A stretch of DNA of 57,919 nt from Oceanospirillum maris DSM 6286. Its GTDB lineage: Bacteria; Pseudomonadota; Gammaproteobacteria; Pseudomonadales; Halomonadaceae. Each line of letters starts with the position of its first letter. The stretch's first letter is position 1. The stretch lies in NCBI RefSeq assembly GCF_000422865.1, contig NZ_AUGW01000023.1, positions 1 through 57,919 on the forward strand. The letters are read 5' to 3'. The notes below the pieces were generated by a model. That model was given only the letters and a program-made list of their open reading frames with translations, did no database searches and had not been told where the DNA came from. The position numbers were made by a program, and so were the translations under genes. Positions 47,261-56,424 of the stretch are shown piece by piece.

Positions 47261-48503
47261 CGTATAGTTTCACATCAGTACGCTTAAATATATCAGCCAT
47301 GGAATAATCGTCCCTGCAAGATAACTCAACACCAAGGCTTACGGTATAGGAAACCGTTTTTCCCTCAATCGTCAGAGAAGATCGACTGATTTCACTGCAT
47401 ATTTTATTGGCCAAGGAAAAAGCATCATCCAGCCCTGTATCTGGCAGGAATATCCCAAACTCTTCTCCGCCTATTCGACCGAAGAGATCTGTCTTTCTCA
47501 GGAATGACTGAACCGTCTGAGTAAAATGAATCAACACCTGATCACCAACAGAATGACCATAAGTATCGTTAATCACTTTAAAATAATCTAAATCCATCAG
47601 AATAAAAGTGGCAGGTGAATTTTGCCTTAAGGCGCAATCCAGTAGATGTTGCGCCTCACTGAAAAAGCTACCGCGATTTAATATGTCGGTTAATGAATCT
47701 TTTCTTGCCAAATTCCGGAGTTTTTCATTGGATATCTGCAGTGCTTCAGTGCGCTGTGCAACGGCATCCTCTAACCAGTGACGTTTAGCCTGCTCATCAT
47801 CTAATAGCAGCTTTCGATCCTTTTCAAGAACGGACAACATCTTATTGATGTGCGTTTGCAGTTCACTAAGCTCATTATTTTCAACATTAGAAAGCTGAAT
47901 ACGTTTACCGACATTTTGCCCCCATTGCACCTCATCCACCTGAATCATCAGTTCTTTTAAGGGAACCGCCAAATAACGATCAAACGCCCAGATAAACAAA
48001 CCAAAAAAAATCGTCAGCTTTATGATGGCAGTAATGGCGATCAGAGCAAAACCAAACAAAACCCGATCTAAAACCACTTGAGAAGATGAGTAAAGTGTCA
48101 ACGAACCAAGGTATATTTTTTGCTCGTTAAGCATCCAAGATAAATCAGACTGTGTATCAAACATGGCCAAAGGCGCAGAAGAGGATAGATAGGCGCGTTT
48201 AGATATTAAGATTTCACCGTGAGTATTGATAATATCAACACCCTCGATAATGGGAATTTTAAGCAACCCCGCAGCAAGAACATCCACCTGACTATGATCA
48301 TATTGCCAAAGACTGCTCGCAACGGGATCACGAACGGTTTCTTCTAGCTGCTTTAGCTCTTTTGAGATGGCATCCTGCGTTTTTAAGTACTCCGTCAAAA
48401 GTTGAAGACTTGTGATCAGACACGTTACAACTAGGTAGATGGAAAAAACCACGCGCATCATTTTTTGGGATAAATTATTTGTATGAAGAAAATTTGCCAA
48501 CAT
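47223..48503 (-). CDS. Membrane diguanylate cyclase with periplasmic sensor and HAMP
   Basis: The 426-residue protein has membrane helix 1 (about 15-37), a periplasmic domain of about 110 residues, membrane helix 2 (about 150-178), a HAMP linker, a coiled coil (about 230-265) and a GGDEF domain. The active site is RIGGEEF and the inhibitory RxxD site is RKTD five residues before it, so it should make c-di-GMP under feedback control. The periplasmic part (SSLWQYDHSQVDVLAAGLLKIPIIEGVDIIN) looks like the sensor found in other GGDEF proteins paired with binding proteins. Confidence 0.9.
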   Translation of the reverse strand: MLANFLHTNNLSQKMMRVVFSIYLVVTCLITSLQLLTEYLKTQDAISKELKQLEETVRDPVASSLWQYDHSQVDVLAAGLLKIPIIEGVDIINTHGEILISKRAYLSSSAPLAMFDTQSDLSWMLNEQKIYLGSLTLYSSSQVVLDRVLFGFALIAITAIIKLTIFFGLFIWAFDRYLAVPLKELMIQVDEVQWGQNVGKRIQLSNVENNELSELQTHINKMLSVLEKDRKLLLDDEQAKRHWLEDAVAQRTEALQISNEKLRNLARKDSLTDILNRGSFFSEAQHLLDCALRQNSPATFILMDLDYFKVINDTYGHSVGDQVLIHFTQTVQSFLRKTDLFGRIGGEEFGIFLPDTGLDDAFSLANKICSEISRSSLTIEGKTVSYTVSLGVELSCRDDYSMADIFKRTDVKLYGAKNKGRDRVEK

Positions 48504-48704
48504 TTAATGCAGCCTTATCCCAATCCAAAATATCAGGTTACTCGTAGATAAGGTGCTTTACAAGCATACCTTCACTTGCTATTTCAAGCTGATAAAGCTT
48601 GCCTAGAAAGATCTACTCAAGACAACAAAATCTCACTTGCGCAATTATGCTTTTATTAATATTATAGCCGCCGACTTACCTACCTGCTGAGACGGTTGAA
48701 GAAA

Positions 48705-49418
48705 ATGAAGATTGGTATTTTGCTGTGCGGGGATGTACCTGCAGAACTCGTTGACACCTTTGGTAACTATACCGAGTGCCTGAAAACACAGCTCAGGCTG
48801 GATGAGTGCGACTCCGTATCGGTCTGGGATCTTTATCAGGCCGGTGAATTGCCGAATGATATCAACCAATGTGATGCTTATATCGTGGGCGGCAGCCCGT
48901 CAGGCGTCCATGATGGTCTTGACTGGGTATATCGCCTGTCTCAATTTATTCGCAACGCCTTTTACGGCAGGAAGAAATTATTTGGCATCTGCTTCGGCCA
49001 CCAAGTCATCAATCATGCTTTGGGTGGTGCCGTAAAGCGATCTGAAAAAGGCTGGGGACTGGGGGTTTATGGTGTACAGCTTCAGCAGGATATAGGCGCT
49101 CTGAAAGCAGGCCATAACCTGCAGCTTATTGCGGTTCACCAGGACCAGGTGGTCAAACCCGGTCAAGGCTTTGAGGTAGTTGCCGGCAACCGTTTCTGCC
49201 CCAACTACATCACCCGATATAAAGACCAGGTTCTCACCGTACAGGGACACCCAGAGTTCAGTGGCCTGTTTTTCAACGCCTTGCTAAAGCAGCGGACAAA
49301 CAAATTCAGTCCCGAAGAGATCAAAAGCGCACAGGTCACGGATGACAGCTCGATCTGCAGCCACAGGTTCAATCGCGTTGTAAATGAGTTCCTGGCACAA
49401 CCACATAGGGGAGATTAG
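48705..49418 (+). CDS. Class I glutamine amidotransferase-like protein
   Basis: A 237-residue stand-alone amidotransferase domain of the GMP-synthase-like type. The nucleophile elbow is GICFGHQ, and the histidine of the triad is in VQGHPEF with the glutamate three residues later region. YIVGGSPSGVHD precedes it. Such YfeJ/YLR126C-type proteins may act as gamma-glutamyl hydrolases or transfer ammonia in trans, and the substrate is unknown. The ATG at 48705 is preferred; an in-frame TTG lies at 48696. It is convergent with the next LysR gene, 3 bp apart. Confidence 0.83.
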   Translation: MKIGILLCGDVPAELVDTFGNYTECLKTQLRLDECDSVSVWDLYQAGELPNDINQCDAYIVGGSPSGVHDGLDWVYRLSQFIRNAFYGRKKLFGICFGHQVINHALGGAVKRSEKGWGLGVYGVQLQQDIGALKAGHNLQLIAVHQDQVVKPGQGFEVVAGNRFCPNYITRYKDQVLTVQGHPEFSGLFFNALLKQRTNKFSPEEIKSAQVTDDSSICSHRFNRVVNEFLAQPHRGD

Positions 49419-49421
49419 CCA

Positions 49422-50327
49422 TCACCCCTCTTTCAGTATCTGTTTATAACGCCCTGCAAACCCTTTTTTCAGCCAATCCATTAACGCACTGACCCGGTTA
49501 AGCTTATAGCGCAGCGGCGGACATACTAAATACACCGGTGTTGATGCTGCCCACGCAGGCAAAACCTCCACAAGTCGTCCATGATCAAGATCCGCCTGCA
49601 CATAAACATCCGCCAAACGAGTCACCCCTAAGCCCGCTATAGCGGCATGGCGCATGACGCGGCCACTGATCACTTTTATGCCACCTTCTGCACGAATAGT
49701 TTGTTTATCATCGCCATTAGAAAATACCCACTGATCAACACTGCCATAGACCAAAGGTAAACCAACTAAATCGTCGGGGTGCTTTATCTCCTTATTGGCT
49801 TGCAGAAATTCGGGACTTGCCACATAGCGTGTCCTGATCGTACCAAGCTTACGGACAACCAGGGTGGAATCGGGCATCTGCCCCAGCCGCACCACAAGGT
49901 CATAGTGTTGATCAATCAGATCAACCTGTACGCTGGAGAAATCCAGATGAACTTCGATATTTGGATGCTGTTTCTGAAACTCAATCACCAATGGCGCAAT
50001 AAGCTGCTCACCCAGTAAACCTCCCACAGCGTTCATTCGGATAACGCCTTTTAATTCATCCGTTGACTGACTGGCCCAGGAAGATGCCAGTGCAACCTCC
50101 TGCAGAGCGCGGCGAGTTTTACGGTAATACACCTCACCGATCTCCGTAAGTCGTAACTGTCGGGTGGTGCGGTAAAAGAGTTGTACGCCGAGTCGGGACT
50201 CCAGCTCAGTAACCTGCTGGCTTAAATTGGCTTTTGAATAGCCCGCCGCCTCTGCCGCTGCGGTAAAGGAGCCAAACTCCGCCACATGATTAAACGCAAT
50301 AATACCGCGCCAATAAATATCGTTCAT
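49422..50327 (-). CDS. LysR-family regulator (CrgA-like)
   Basis: A 301-residue regulator with the winged helix at residues 5-60 (FNHVAEFGSFTAAAEAAGYSKANLSQQVTELESRLGVQLFYRTTRQL) and a CrgA/YafC-type effector domain (VEVHLDFSSVQVDLI, VRLGQMPDSTLVVRKLG). The ATG at 50327 gives a normal N-terminus; an in-frame TTG lies three codons upstream. It is divergent from the SDR gene and most likely controls it. Confidence 0.88.
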   Translation of the reverse strand: MNDIYWRGIIAFNHVAEFGSFTAAAEAAGYSKANLSQQVTELESRLGVQLFYRTTRQLRLTEIGEVYYRKTRRALQEVALASSWASQSTDELKGVIRMNAVGGLLGEQLIAPLVIEFQKQHPNIEVHLDFSSVQVDLIDQHYDLVVRLGQMPDSTLVVRKLGTIRTRYVASPEFLQANKEIKHPDDLVGLPLVYGSVDQWVFSNGDDKQTIRAEGGIKVISGRVMRHAAIAGLGVTRLADVYVQADLDHGRLVEVLPAWAASTPVYLVCPPLRYKLNRVSALMDWLKKGFAGRYKQILKEG

Positions 50328-50450
50328 AAATACCAAACAATGTTTTCATATTAGTTGTATATATCATCATAATCGTCTTGTTCACAATACGTCCAGAGTT
50401 ATAACGATACCGGCAATTCCGCTCGGACTCTCAATACTGGAGCAGTGAAC

Positions 50451-51173
50451 ATGAAAAAATCCCTAGTAGTTATCACAGGTGCCAGCTCAGGCATTGGTGC
50501 CGCCCTAGCAAAACGCTTCTCAGAAGAGGGACATCCGCTGCTATTGGTCGCCCGCCGCCTTAACAACATTGAAGCCCTTAACCTTCCTGATACTCTGTGC
50601 CGGAAAGTTGATGTGACCGATCGAGCCGCCTTTGACGCAGCGATCAAAGACGCGGAAGCACAGTACGGCCCCGTGGATTGCCTGATCAATAATGCCGGTG
50701 TGATGTTACTGGGACAGATCGAGTCACAGGACCCTGACGAGTGGCGAAAAATGTTTGATGTTAACGTCCTCGCCCTGATGAATGGCATGCAAGCCGTACT
50801 GGAGAATATGAAAGCCCGTCACTCCGGCACCATCATTAATATCAGCTCGGTTGCGGGTAAAAAATCCTTTGCCAATCATGCCGCGTACTGCGGCACTAAA
50901 TTTGCCGTATCCGCAATCACCGAAAATGTACGCGAAGAAGTGGCGGATTTAGGTGTACGGGTGATGGCGATCTGCCCAGGTGCGGTAGAAACAGAGCTAC
51001 TGGAACACACAACATCCCAGGAGATTATCGACGGTTATGAAGCCTGGAAAACATCGATGGGCGGTGTTCTAGTACCAGATGATATCGCCCGAACTGCCGT
51101 ATTTATGTATACCCAGCCACAGGGGGTTAACATCCGTGATCTGGTGATCACCGCAACACGTCAGCAGCCTTAA
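50451..51173 (+). CDS. Short-chain dehydrogenase/reductase
   Basis: A 240-residue classical SDR. The cofactor motif is TGASSGIG (residues 9-16), NNAG follows at about 84, and the catalytic Ser/Tyr/Lys set is in ISSVAG and YCGTK. It would reduce or oxidise a small carbonyl/alcohol with NAD(P)H, similar to YdfG-type serine/3-hydroxy acid dehydrogenases. GGAG is eight bases before the ATG at 50451. An in-frame GTG two codons upstream is too close to it. Confidence 0.9.
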   Translation: MKKSLVVITGASSGIGAALAKRFSEEGHPLLLVARRLNNIEALNLPDTLCRKVDVTDRAAFDAAIKDAEAQYGPVDCLINNAGVMLLGQIESQDPDEWRKMFDVNVLALMNGMQAVLENMKARHSGTIINISSVAGKKSFANHAAYCGTKFAVSAITENVREEVADLGVRVMAICPGAVETELLEHTTSQEIIDGYEAWKTSMGGVLVPDDIARTAVFMYTQPQGVNIRDLVITATRQQP

Positions 51174-51210
51174 AGCAGGTTTAGCATATAACTAAACGTT
51201 GGGCCTCAAC

Positions 51211-51243
51211 ATCATTCCCACACCTCCGTGGGAATGATATTTT
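51211..51243 (+). terminator. Terminator of the SDR gene
   Basis: An 11-bp perfect stem (51211-51221 with 51228-51238, 6-nt loop) followed by a short T-rich tract. It also covers the 3' end of the convergent small gene. Confidence 0.8.
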
Positions 51244-51245
51244 AG

Positions 51246-51548
51246 CTACCCCTTCTGCTCCGTAGCATATGCGATATGATCCTCAACACACGGTAGCTTG
51301 ACCGGAATACGACTCAACTCCTGCTGAATCATAAACATCAGCTGACCTCGGGCATCAGATTGCAGAAAGTCATCCAAACTATCCCCACGATCAAATACCA
51401 ATGTAATCTTCAGCGTCTCCGGAAAGCGCCGGTAATCAGCCTCGTGGGTCAGCCACTGAAAACCGTTAAATTCTTTCATAAAATCTTCGCAGATATCCGT
51501 CAGCAAGAGACGAATCCGGTTATCGGTTTTCTTATCCGTTTTACGCAT
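51246..51548 (-). CDS. Small conserved protein of unknown function
   Basis: A 100-residue cytoplasmic protein (MRKTDKKTDNRIRLLLTDICEDFMKEFNGFQWLTHEADYRRFPETLKITLVFD). The same start pattern is found in small proteins of Vibrio and relatives that are often labelled Fis-family, though I see no helix-turn-helix here. GAGAGG is eight bases before the ATG at 51548, and an in-frame ATG sits two codons upstream. It is downstream of nothing and convergent with the SDR gene. Confidence 0.7.
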   Translation of the reverse strand: MRKTDKKTDNRIRLLLTDICEDFMKEFNGFQWLTHEADYRRFPETLKITLVFDRGDSLDDFLQSDARGQLMFMIQQELSRIPVKLPCVEDHIAYATEQKG

Positions 51549-51604
51549 GGTCATCACCTCTCAGAGAAATAAAGTGCGGTGTCGTAGTAGCCAGTAATTA
51601 TTTT

Positions 51605-52324
51605 TCAGAATCCGTAAACCAAGGTAATCGCAAACTCGGTATTGGTTCGTTCCGTATTAACAGGAACATCATTGGTGTAATCCCAGCTGTAATTGATTTT
51701 CATCGCTAAGCTGCCATTAATTTGGCTTTTCAGGCCGGTGTCTGAACTCCAAGTCGTTTTATGCGAGTCTGTGTTAACGGATAATCGTTGATGCAGTCCC
51801 ACACCATCCCGAATTTTCCAGAAATACTTCCCCATGATACGCAGTACGGTTTCCTCTTCAACGCCACTGCCGTCATCCAATTTATCGTAGCGATAACCTG
51901 GGCCTATCTCTACGTCAAAATAGCGATAACCTTCATTGATCAGCCTATAACCGTAACCAACAGACAGCAGAACCTGATAATCGTAGCCACTGAAGCGGTC
52001 AGATTCATAGGAGAACGTCGTCGCGAGGTATTGATGGGGCGTGAAGTTCCGATCAAGATCCAGCGTTCCTTTGTAACGCTCCTTAGAGGTAACATCGTCT
52101 TCTTCACTGGTCAGAGCGGTCAAACGCAGCCCGTAATCCCATACGGCGGCCTTGCGCTGCACATTGAGCTTGGCATTAATACTCGAAGTATCCGTATTAC
52201 CTGCCGTATTAATAAAACCCAGTTCTGCGGCACCACTCCATTGCGGAATAACGGGTTTGGAGTCTTCTGCCTGAAGGTTTCCGGTAAAAATCATGGTCGA
52301 GACCAGGATGGATTGTCGTAACAT
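51605..52324 (-). CDS. DUF481 outer-membrane beta-barrel protein
   Basis: A 239-residue protein with a signal peptide (MLRQSILVSTMIFTGNLQA/ED) and alternating amphipathic beta strands: WSGAAELGFINTAGNTDTSSINAKLNV, LLSVGYGYRLINEGYRYFDVEIGPGYRYD, ending in EFAITLVYGF with the terminal Phe typical of barrel proteins. The GNTDT motif is characteristic of DUF481 (E. coli YdiY). Another start at 52369 also has an AGGA upstream and would put 15 residues ahead of the signal peptide. Confidence 0.85.
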   Translation of the reverse strand: MLRQSILVSTMIFTGNLQAEDSKPVIPQWSGAAELGFINTAGNTDTSSINAKLNVQRKAAVWDYGLRLTALTSEEDDVTSKERYKGTLDLDRNFTPHQYLATTFSYESDRFSGYDYQVLLSVGYGYRLINEGYRYFDVEIGPGYRYDKLDDGSGVEEETVLRIMGKYFWKIRDGVGLHQRLSVNTDSHKTTWSSDTGLKSQINGSLAMKINYSWDYTNDVPVNTERTNTEFAITLVYGF

Positions 52325-52502
52325 TAACACTCGTTCCTGACTTTTCAGCCGTGTCAGTGGGTTGATCATTGTTCCTGATTAAAGCAATAAAAGCCGCAGC
52401 AAAGAGCCTATAAAGCATCCATTGGCGGAAGGTTATAATAGACTTGGTATTTTTAACAGTAACGGAGGGTAAAAGTTCACTTAATCTATTGATTTTTATA
52501 AG

Positions 52503-52767
52503 ATATTTATTTTAGCGATGTTCTAGACGGGAAGCATGAAAGGGTGGATTTAATGGCCTTGTATACGCCCAGCATAGGCATGAACTAATGAGGTGAAAGT
52601 CTTCTGCAGGAAGATCACCACACTTAACGAAATGACTAGGGTAAGACTGCGAGGTTTTGTCTGGAGGAAGACGGATGCAAAACTGCGAGCTGATGAAACA
52701 CCCTGTGCGGAGCTGCATGCAGGGTGTTGCGGGGCTGAGGGCTAGAAACCCTCGGCTACCCTATTAG
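52503..52767 (+). mobile_element. Group II intron-like RNA, ORF-less or deleted
   Basis: This gene-free stretch is highly structured. Its last part (52731-52765) folds like a group II intron domain VI: a GAGGG/CCCTC stem, GGCTA on the 3' side with an unpaired A seven bases from the end. Before it lies CACCCTG-n-CAGGGTG (about 52700-52727), and earlier AAAACTGCGAGC and GGTGAAAGTC blocks that recall domain I of bacterial introns. No reverse transcriptase is present. The same 28-base 3' end recurs at 56380-56407. Assigned by recalled pattern, not by a covariance search. Confidence 0.4.
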
Positions 52768-52774
52768 ACATCTT

Positions 52775-53230
52775 TTATTGCACTGTAAAATTATATTCAA
52801 CGTCTTCAACACCTTTAATTGAAGCAATTGCAGTATAATTGCCAACAGATAAACCATTGCCATCAGATTTAGATTGATCCCAAAAATAACTATTTGATTT
52901 TTCTTCTCCGGCTGGAATTTCATAAGTTGACACAGCCTGTGTAAAAGCAAGACCTTCAGATTGTCGCCACTCTTCGTTTCTTTCTTCAGACATAACAATA
53001 AAATCAAATTCCTGACCGGTCGGGGTAGTAATTTCAAACACAGAGTCAGAATTATTTTTCATTACCACATAAAATTCAATATTTTCTCCTTGAGTAAAAG
53101 TATCAGATACTTGAGAAAAACTATCACGAAGTTCAAATTTAACGTCTAGTTCGTTTGAAGTATCTGAATCATTACACCCAGCAAGAGCTATGGCTAATAA
53201 TATAAAAAGTGACTTACTAAAAGCTTTCAT
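52775..53230 (-). CDS. BsuPI-domain lipoprotein
   Basis: A 151-residue lipoprotein (MKAFSKSLFILLAIALAGC, lipobox LAGC) with one immunoglobulin-like beta domain. FYVVMKNNSDSVFEITTPTGQEFDFIVMSE, EEWRQSEGLAFTQAV and EIPAGEEKSNSYFWDQ follow the order of the BsuPI (intracellular proteinase inhibitor) domain, often found in bacterial lipoproteins of unknown role. The start is the ATG at 53230; the frame is open further upstream through a TTG at 53341. Base composition is distinctly A+T-rich compared with neighbours, a hint of horizontal transfer. Confidence 0.78.
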   Translation of the reverse strand: MKAFSKSLFILLAIALAGCNDSDTSNELDVKFELRDSFSQVSDTFTQGENIEFYVVMKNNSDSVFEITTPTGQEFDFIVMSEERNEEWRQSEGLAFTQAVSTYEIPAGEEKSNSYFWDQSKSDGNGLSVGNYTAIASIKGVEDVEYNFTVQ

Positions 53231-53907
53231 TAAAAATTTCCCTTTTTTGGCGTGATTCCAGTGGACTAACGAGGTTATAGAAAAACTATTACCTAAAATA
53301 TTCCCATGCCAATATAGGCATGAATGTTTCGCCGACTCCAATAGTCCGACAAAAATTAAGGAAAGCGTTTGATAAGAAAGGAAAAATCCATTTTCTGACC
53401 TAGTTGCTTCCTTGCTAAACGCGCATATGTGTTATCCCGCCCTTTATCTCAAGAGCAGCCGTGCGCCTGTGCTCTTAAAAACACCTGCGCTCTTAAAAAT
53501 AAGAGCAGGCACGATTTCCATAATGCACTAACTTCACAGCCTATCCGATTCTCTTAATTAGGTAAACCGGAACTAATTCGGGACACCCATAATTTTCTCC
53601 AGGTATATTAACCCGTTAACCCACTCCGCCGGCTCTACCTGAAAATAGCCTACAGCTTTCTGAAGCTGTCCTAGCGCACAACAGCGTAGTGCCTCATTCT
53701 GATACATCGTCGTAGGAGAATCCCCAGACAAACGCAAACCTCTGCCCGATTTTTGTGAGAAAAGCGCGTCAAAAAATACTAAACTTTTCGACACGCTATA
53801 AATAACGCTTAAGGCAACGCAACCGCTACGCCCTGTACCTAGCGGCAACCTTTACGCTGCCGGCATACTTACCGCATTTTGCTGAAACCTTCATGCAAAG
53901 ACCTTGC
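53231..53907. other. Intergenic accessory stretch with short repeats
   Basis: No convincing gene. It contains several CTCTTAAAAA copies around 53455-53505, one forming GCTCTT-AAAAAT-AAGAGC, and an ATGGGTGTCC repeat copy near 53580-53590 (minus strand). A minus-strand 91-codon frame (53573-53848) ends in that repeat and matches no family I know. Confidence 0.5.
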
Positions 53908-53955
53908 GCACTATTACGGTGCCCGAACGATACACCGCAAGCACTATATTAGTGC
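53908..53955 (+). promoter_or_regulatory. Two NtrC-type binding sites
   Basis: GCAC-N7-GTGC occurs at 53908-53922 and again at 53941-53955, centres 33 bp apart (about three helical turns). This is the core pattern and spacing of enhancer sites for the nitrogen regulator NtrC, as upstream of glnA. They lie about 90-140 bp before the predicted transcription start of the chemoreceptor gene. Confidence 0.6.
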
Positions 53956-54020
53956 AAATTCGGCTGTTTCTTTTGCTAAAACATAGGTAATGCACTGTTT
54001 TAAAAAGCATTATCTTTTTA

Positions 54021-54036
54021 TAGTGCGTTTCTTGCA
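54021..54036 (+). promoter_or_regulatory. Sigma-54-like -24/-12 promoter
   Basis: TAGTGCG-N4-TTGCA matches the sigma-54 consensus TGGCACG-N4-TTGCW well at the -12 side and partly at the -24 side (one of the two G kept). Spacing to the upstream palindromes is right. Confidence 0.45.
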
Positions 54037-54122
54037 TAAACCTTAATGAATTGATTCAAATCAAATAATAATATCATTCAAGACTTCCAAGTTCTTTGAT
54101 CCACACCCGATGGAGATTGCCG

Positions 54123-56282
54123 ATGAAACAACTAGTCAGCCATAAAATGAACCTATCTGCAGCAGAAAAACGCTGGCTGCCAGTTTTTGGCAGTAATGGT
54201 AAATTGCAATTAGGCTGGTCTTGCTTCTTGAATCGTCAGCTTTATCCAGTGATTGAGCAGATTTTTGAAGGCATCGCTTCTACTCGTGTAGAAATCTTGC
54301 AGCAATGGGCCACTAGCCACTGGCAGCATTTAGATGAGCTCGCTGCTCAGTGTGCGGAGGCGGACTCCTCTCAATGGTCAGATTTACTGCTCAGACGAAA
54401 AGATCAGGTTAGTGATTTTTCTGAGCTTTTTATCGTTGATTGTGAAGGCCAGCTTTTAACCTCCACTCATACCGCGCGTAAAGGCCAGATGCATAGCGGT
54501 AAATTGTTAACCAAGGCGTTACAAGAAGGTTTAAAAAAGCCTTTTCTTCATGGCCCTTATGCCGACCCAGTAACTCTGGAGCTGGGTGCTTCTACATCCA
54601 GTTTTCATGATGCCGTCACCCTGATGTTTTATCAGCCTTTAATGCAGAAGGGCAAAGTGGTGGGCTGTATTGCTGGCCGGGTTCCCAACGATGTGATTGG
54701 TGATTTGATTCAGCGGGAGGCCGGTCACGTTTATCCTGAATCTGGTGATAATTATGTTTTTATGGTTAAGGCCGGATTTGATACCAATGTACAGTCGGGT
54801 ACGGCTTTATCCCGCTCTCGCTTTGAAGACAGCACCTTTTCTCATGGTGAAAACCTAAAACAGGGCATTCACACCGAGTGGGGTACAGTGAGTGTTAAGA
54901 ATCATACCGAGCTGGAGCTAAGATTTACTGATCCCGCAACAGGTGAGTTGCACCCTGGGGTACGGGAAACCATTAAGAATGGCAGCAACCTCTTCATTAC
55001 TTACCCAGGTTATTCCGATTACCGCCATATTCCGGTTATTGGCAAAGGTGTCACTTTTCAATTGCCTGGTTCACCGGATCGCTGGGGCATGATGTGTGAA
55101 GGTGACTTAGAAGAAGTGTATCGCCGCCGCTCAATCAGTGTCAGCCTGATGAAGACCTATCTGTTGACGGTCATCACGCTAATGGTAACCACCACCCTGT
55201 TACAGCACTTTTCACCTTTTGGTTTACTGCCAACTTTAATGTTGAATGGATTAATGCTGGCTGTTTCTGCCTGGATTTTTGCCAATACAGGCCCTAAACG
55301 TGTCGCAGAACGTTTACGCAAAACCACTCAGATCATCCGCACCATTGCAGAAGGCGAGGGTAATCTGAAACAACGCCTGAATACTGAAAACATGGCACAA
55401 GATGAAAGTGGCAGCATGGGACGCTGGATTAACAGTTTTATGGACAGTCTGGATGGCATTATGGGGCAAGTGATTCATACGACAGGTGCAGTGAAAAGCA
55501 ATAACGAAACGATGCTGACCCGTACCCATGAGGCCAGTCAAACCAGTCGAGAAGTGAATGAGGTTGTCGGTAAAATGCTGACCCTGGTTGAAGACCAGCT
55601 GGGTGAGATCAACCAAGCCTCACAAACTGCACAAACCATGAAACAAGCGATGGATGATGTGGTTGATAATGCCCGCGAACAGTTTGAGACAGCACGTACA
55701 GGCACGCTAAGCATTCGTAAGGTCGTTGATACCACGGCGGCACGGGTACAGAAGCTTGATAGCCGGATGAAAGAAATCGGCGATATTGTTTCCATGATCA
55801 CCGATATCACCAGCCAGACCAACTTGCTAGCACTAAATGCAGCGATTGAAGCCGCCCGTGCCGGAGAAGCAGGCCGTGGATTTGCCGTGGTTGCAGATGA
55901 AGTCCGCTCACTGGCCAGCCGCACCGCTGAAGCCGCATCAGAAATTCAGGCTACTGTATCCAGCCTGCAGGATGAAACCCGTGCTGCGGTAAACTTTATG
56001 GAAGAAGGTGTAAAAGAAGTGGATCAGCGCCTTAAAGATGCTGAGTCTGCCAGCTCTGAAAATACAGAACTTCACCAGGCCGTTAGCCAAATGTTTAGCA
56101 TCATTACGCAACTGCATGAACGCAGTCACTTTTACGGCTCATCCATCAGACAAGTCGAAGTCGCATCCAGCGAAATGAGTCAGGTTATGGACGAATTACA
56201 AGACAGCGCCCATCAGGTGAAACACTCTACCCAGACCCTGCAGCAACTAGTCGGACGCTTCACGGTCAGCGCAAATAGGTAA
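54123..56282 (+). CDS. Methyl-accepting chemotaxis protein with N-terminal cytoplasmic-looking sensor
   Basis: A 719-residue chemoreceptor. No signal anchor precedes the first 340 residues, which contain a Cache/PDC-like region ([54 protein letters not shown]). Two membrane helices follow back to back (about 345-363 and 370-390), then a HAMP-like linker and the signalling domain with tip [12 protein letters not shown]. Thus both the sensor and the output would face the cytoplasm. ATG 54123 has GGAG seven bases ahead. NtrC-type sites upstream suggest nitrogen control. Confidence 0.9.
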   Translation: MKQLVSHKMNLSAAEKRWLPVFGSNGKLQLGWSCFLNRQLYPVIEQIFEGIASTRVEILQQWATSHWQHLDELAAQCAEADSSQWSDLLLRRKDQVSDFSELFIVDCEGQLLTSTHTARKGQMHSGKLLTKALQEGLKKPFLHGPYADPVTLELGASTSSFHDAVTLMFYQPLMQKGKVVGCIAGRVPNDVIGDLIQREAGHVYPESGDNYVFMVKAGFDTNVQSGTALSRSRFEDSTFSHGENLKQGIHTEWGTVSVKNHTELELRFTDPATGELHPGVRETIKNGSNLFITYPGYSDYRHIPVIGKGVTFQLPGSPDRWGMMCEGDLEEVYRRRSISVSLMKTYLLTVITLMVTTTLLQHFSPFGLLPTLMLNGLMLAVSAWIFANTGPKRVAERLRKTTQIIRTIAEGEGNLKQRLNTENMAQDESGSMGRWINSFMDSLDGIMGQVIHTTGAVKSNNETMLTRTHEASQTSREVNEVVGKMLTLVEDQLGEINQASQTAQTMKQAMDDVVDNAREQFETARTGTLSIRKVVDTTAARVQKLDSRMKEIGDIVSMITDITSQTNLLALNAAIEAARAGEAGRGFAVVADEVRSLASRTAEAASEIQATVSSLQDETRAAVNFMEEGVKEVDQRLKDAESASSENTELHQAVSQMFSIITQLHERSHFYGSSIRQVEVASSEMSQVMDELQDSAHQVKHSTQTLQQLVGRFTVSANR

Positions 56283-56331
56283 ACCGTACAGATCAGGCGG
56301 CTGATTTTATTGGAGATTGGTGATTTATTAA

Positions 56332-56370
56332 AATATGGGTGTCCCGGTTTTTTTCCGGGTGTCCCATATT
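56332..56370 (+). terminator. Long inverted repeat after the chemoreceptor gene
   Basis: An almost perfect palindrome: ATATGGG-TGT-CCCGG, a T7 loop, then CCGGG-TGT-CCCATAT. Each arm carries a GGGTGTCCC-type core. It probably ends the chemoreceptor transcript and belongs to the ATGGGTGTCC repeat family seen elsewhere in this block. Confidence 0.6.
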
Positions 56371-56379
56371 TCCGTGAAA

Positions 56380-56407
56380 GGCTAGAAATCCTCGACTACC
56401 CGATTAG
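56380..56407 (+). mobile_element. Group II intron-like 3' end fragment
   Basis: These 28 bases match 52740-52767 with three differences and in the same orientation. Only the domain VI-like end remains, directly after a terminator-like hairpin. Group IIC introns favour sites after terminators, so this may be an insertion scar. Confidence 0.4.
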
Positions 56408-56424
56408 CTGAACAAATTTTGCTA

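Noticed and set aside
53573-53848. Minus-strand 91-codon frame before the second chemoreceptor
   Set aside because: Its end is made of the ATGGGTGTCC repeat and the body matches no family I know. It overlaps a region of short repeats and is probably not a gene.
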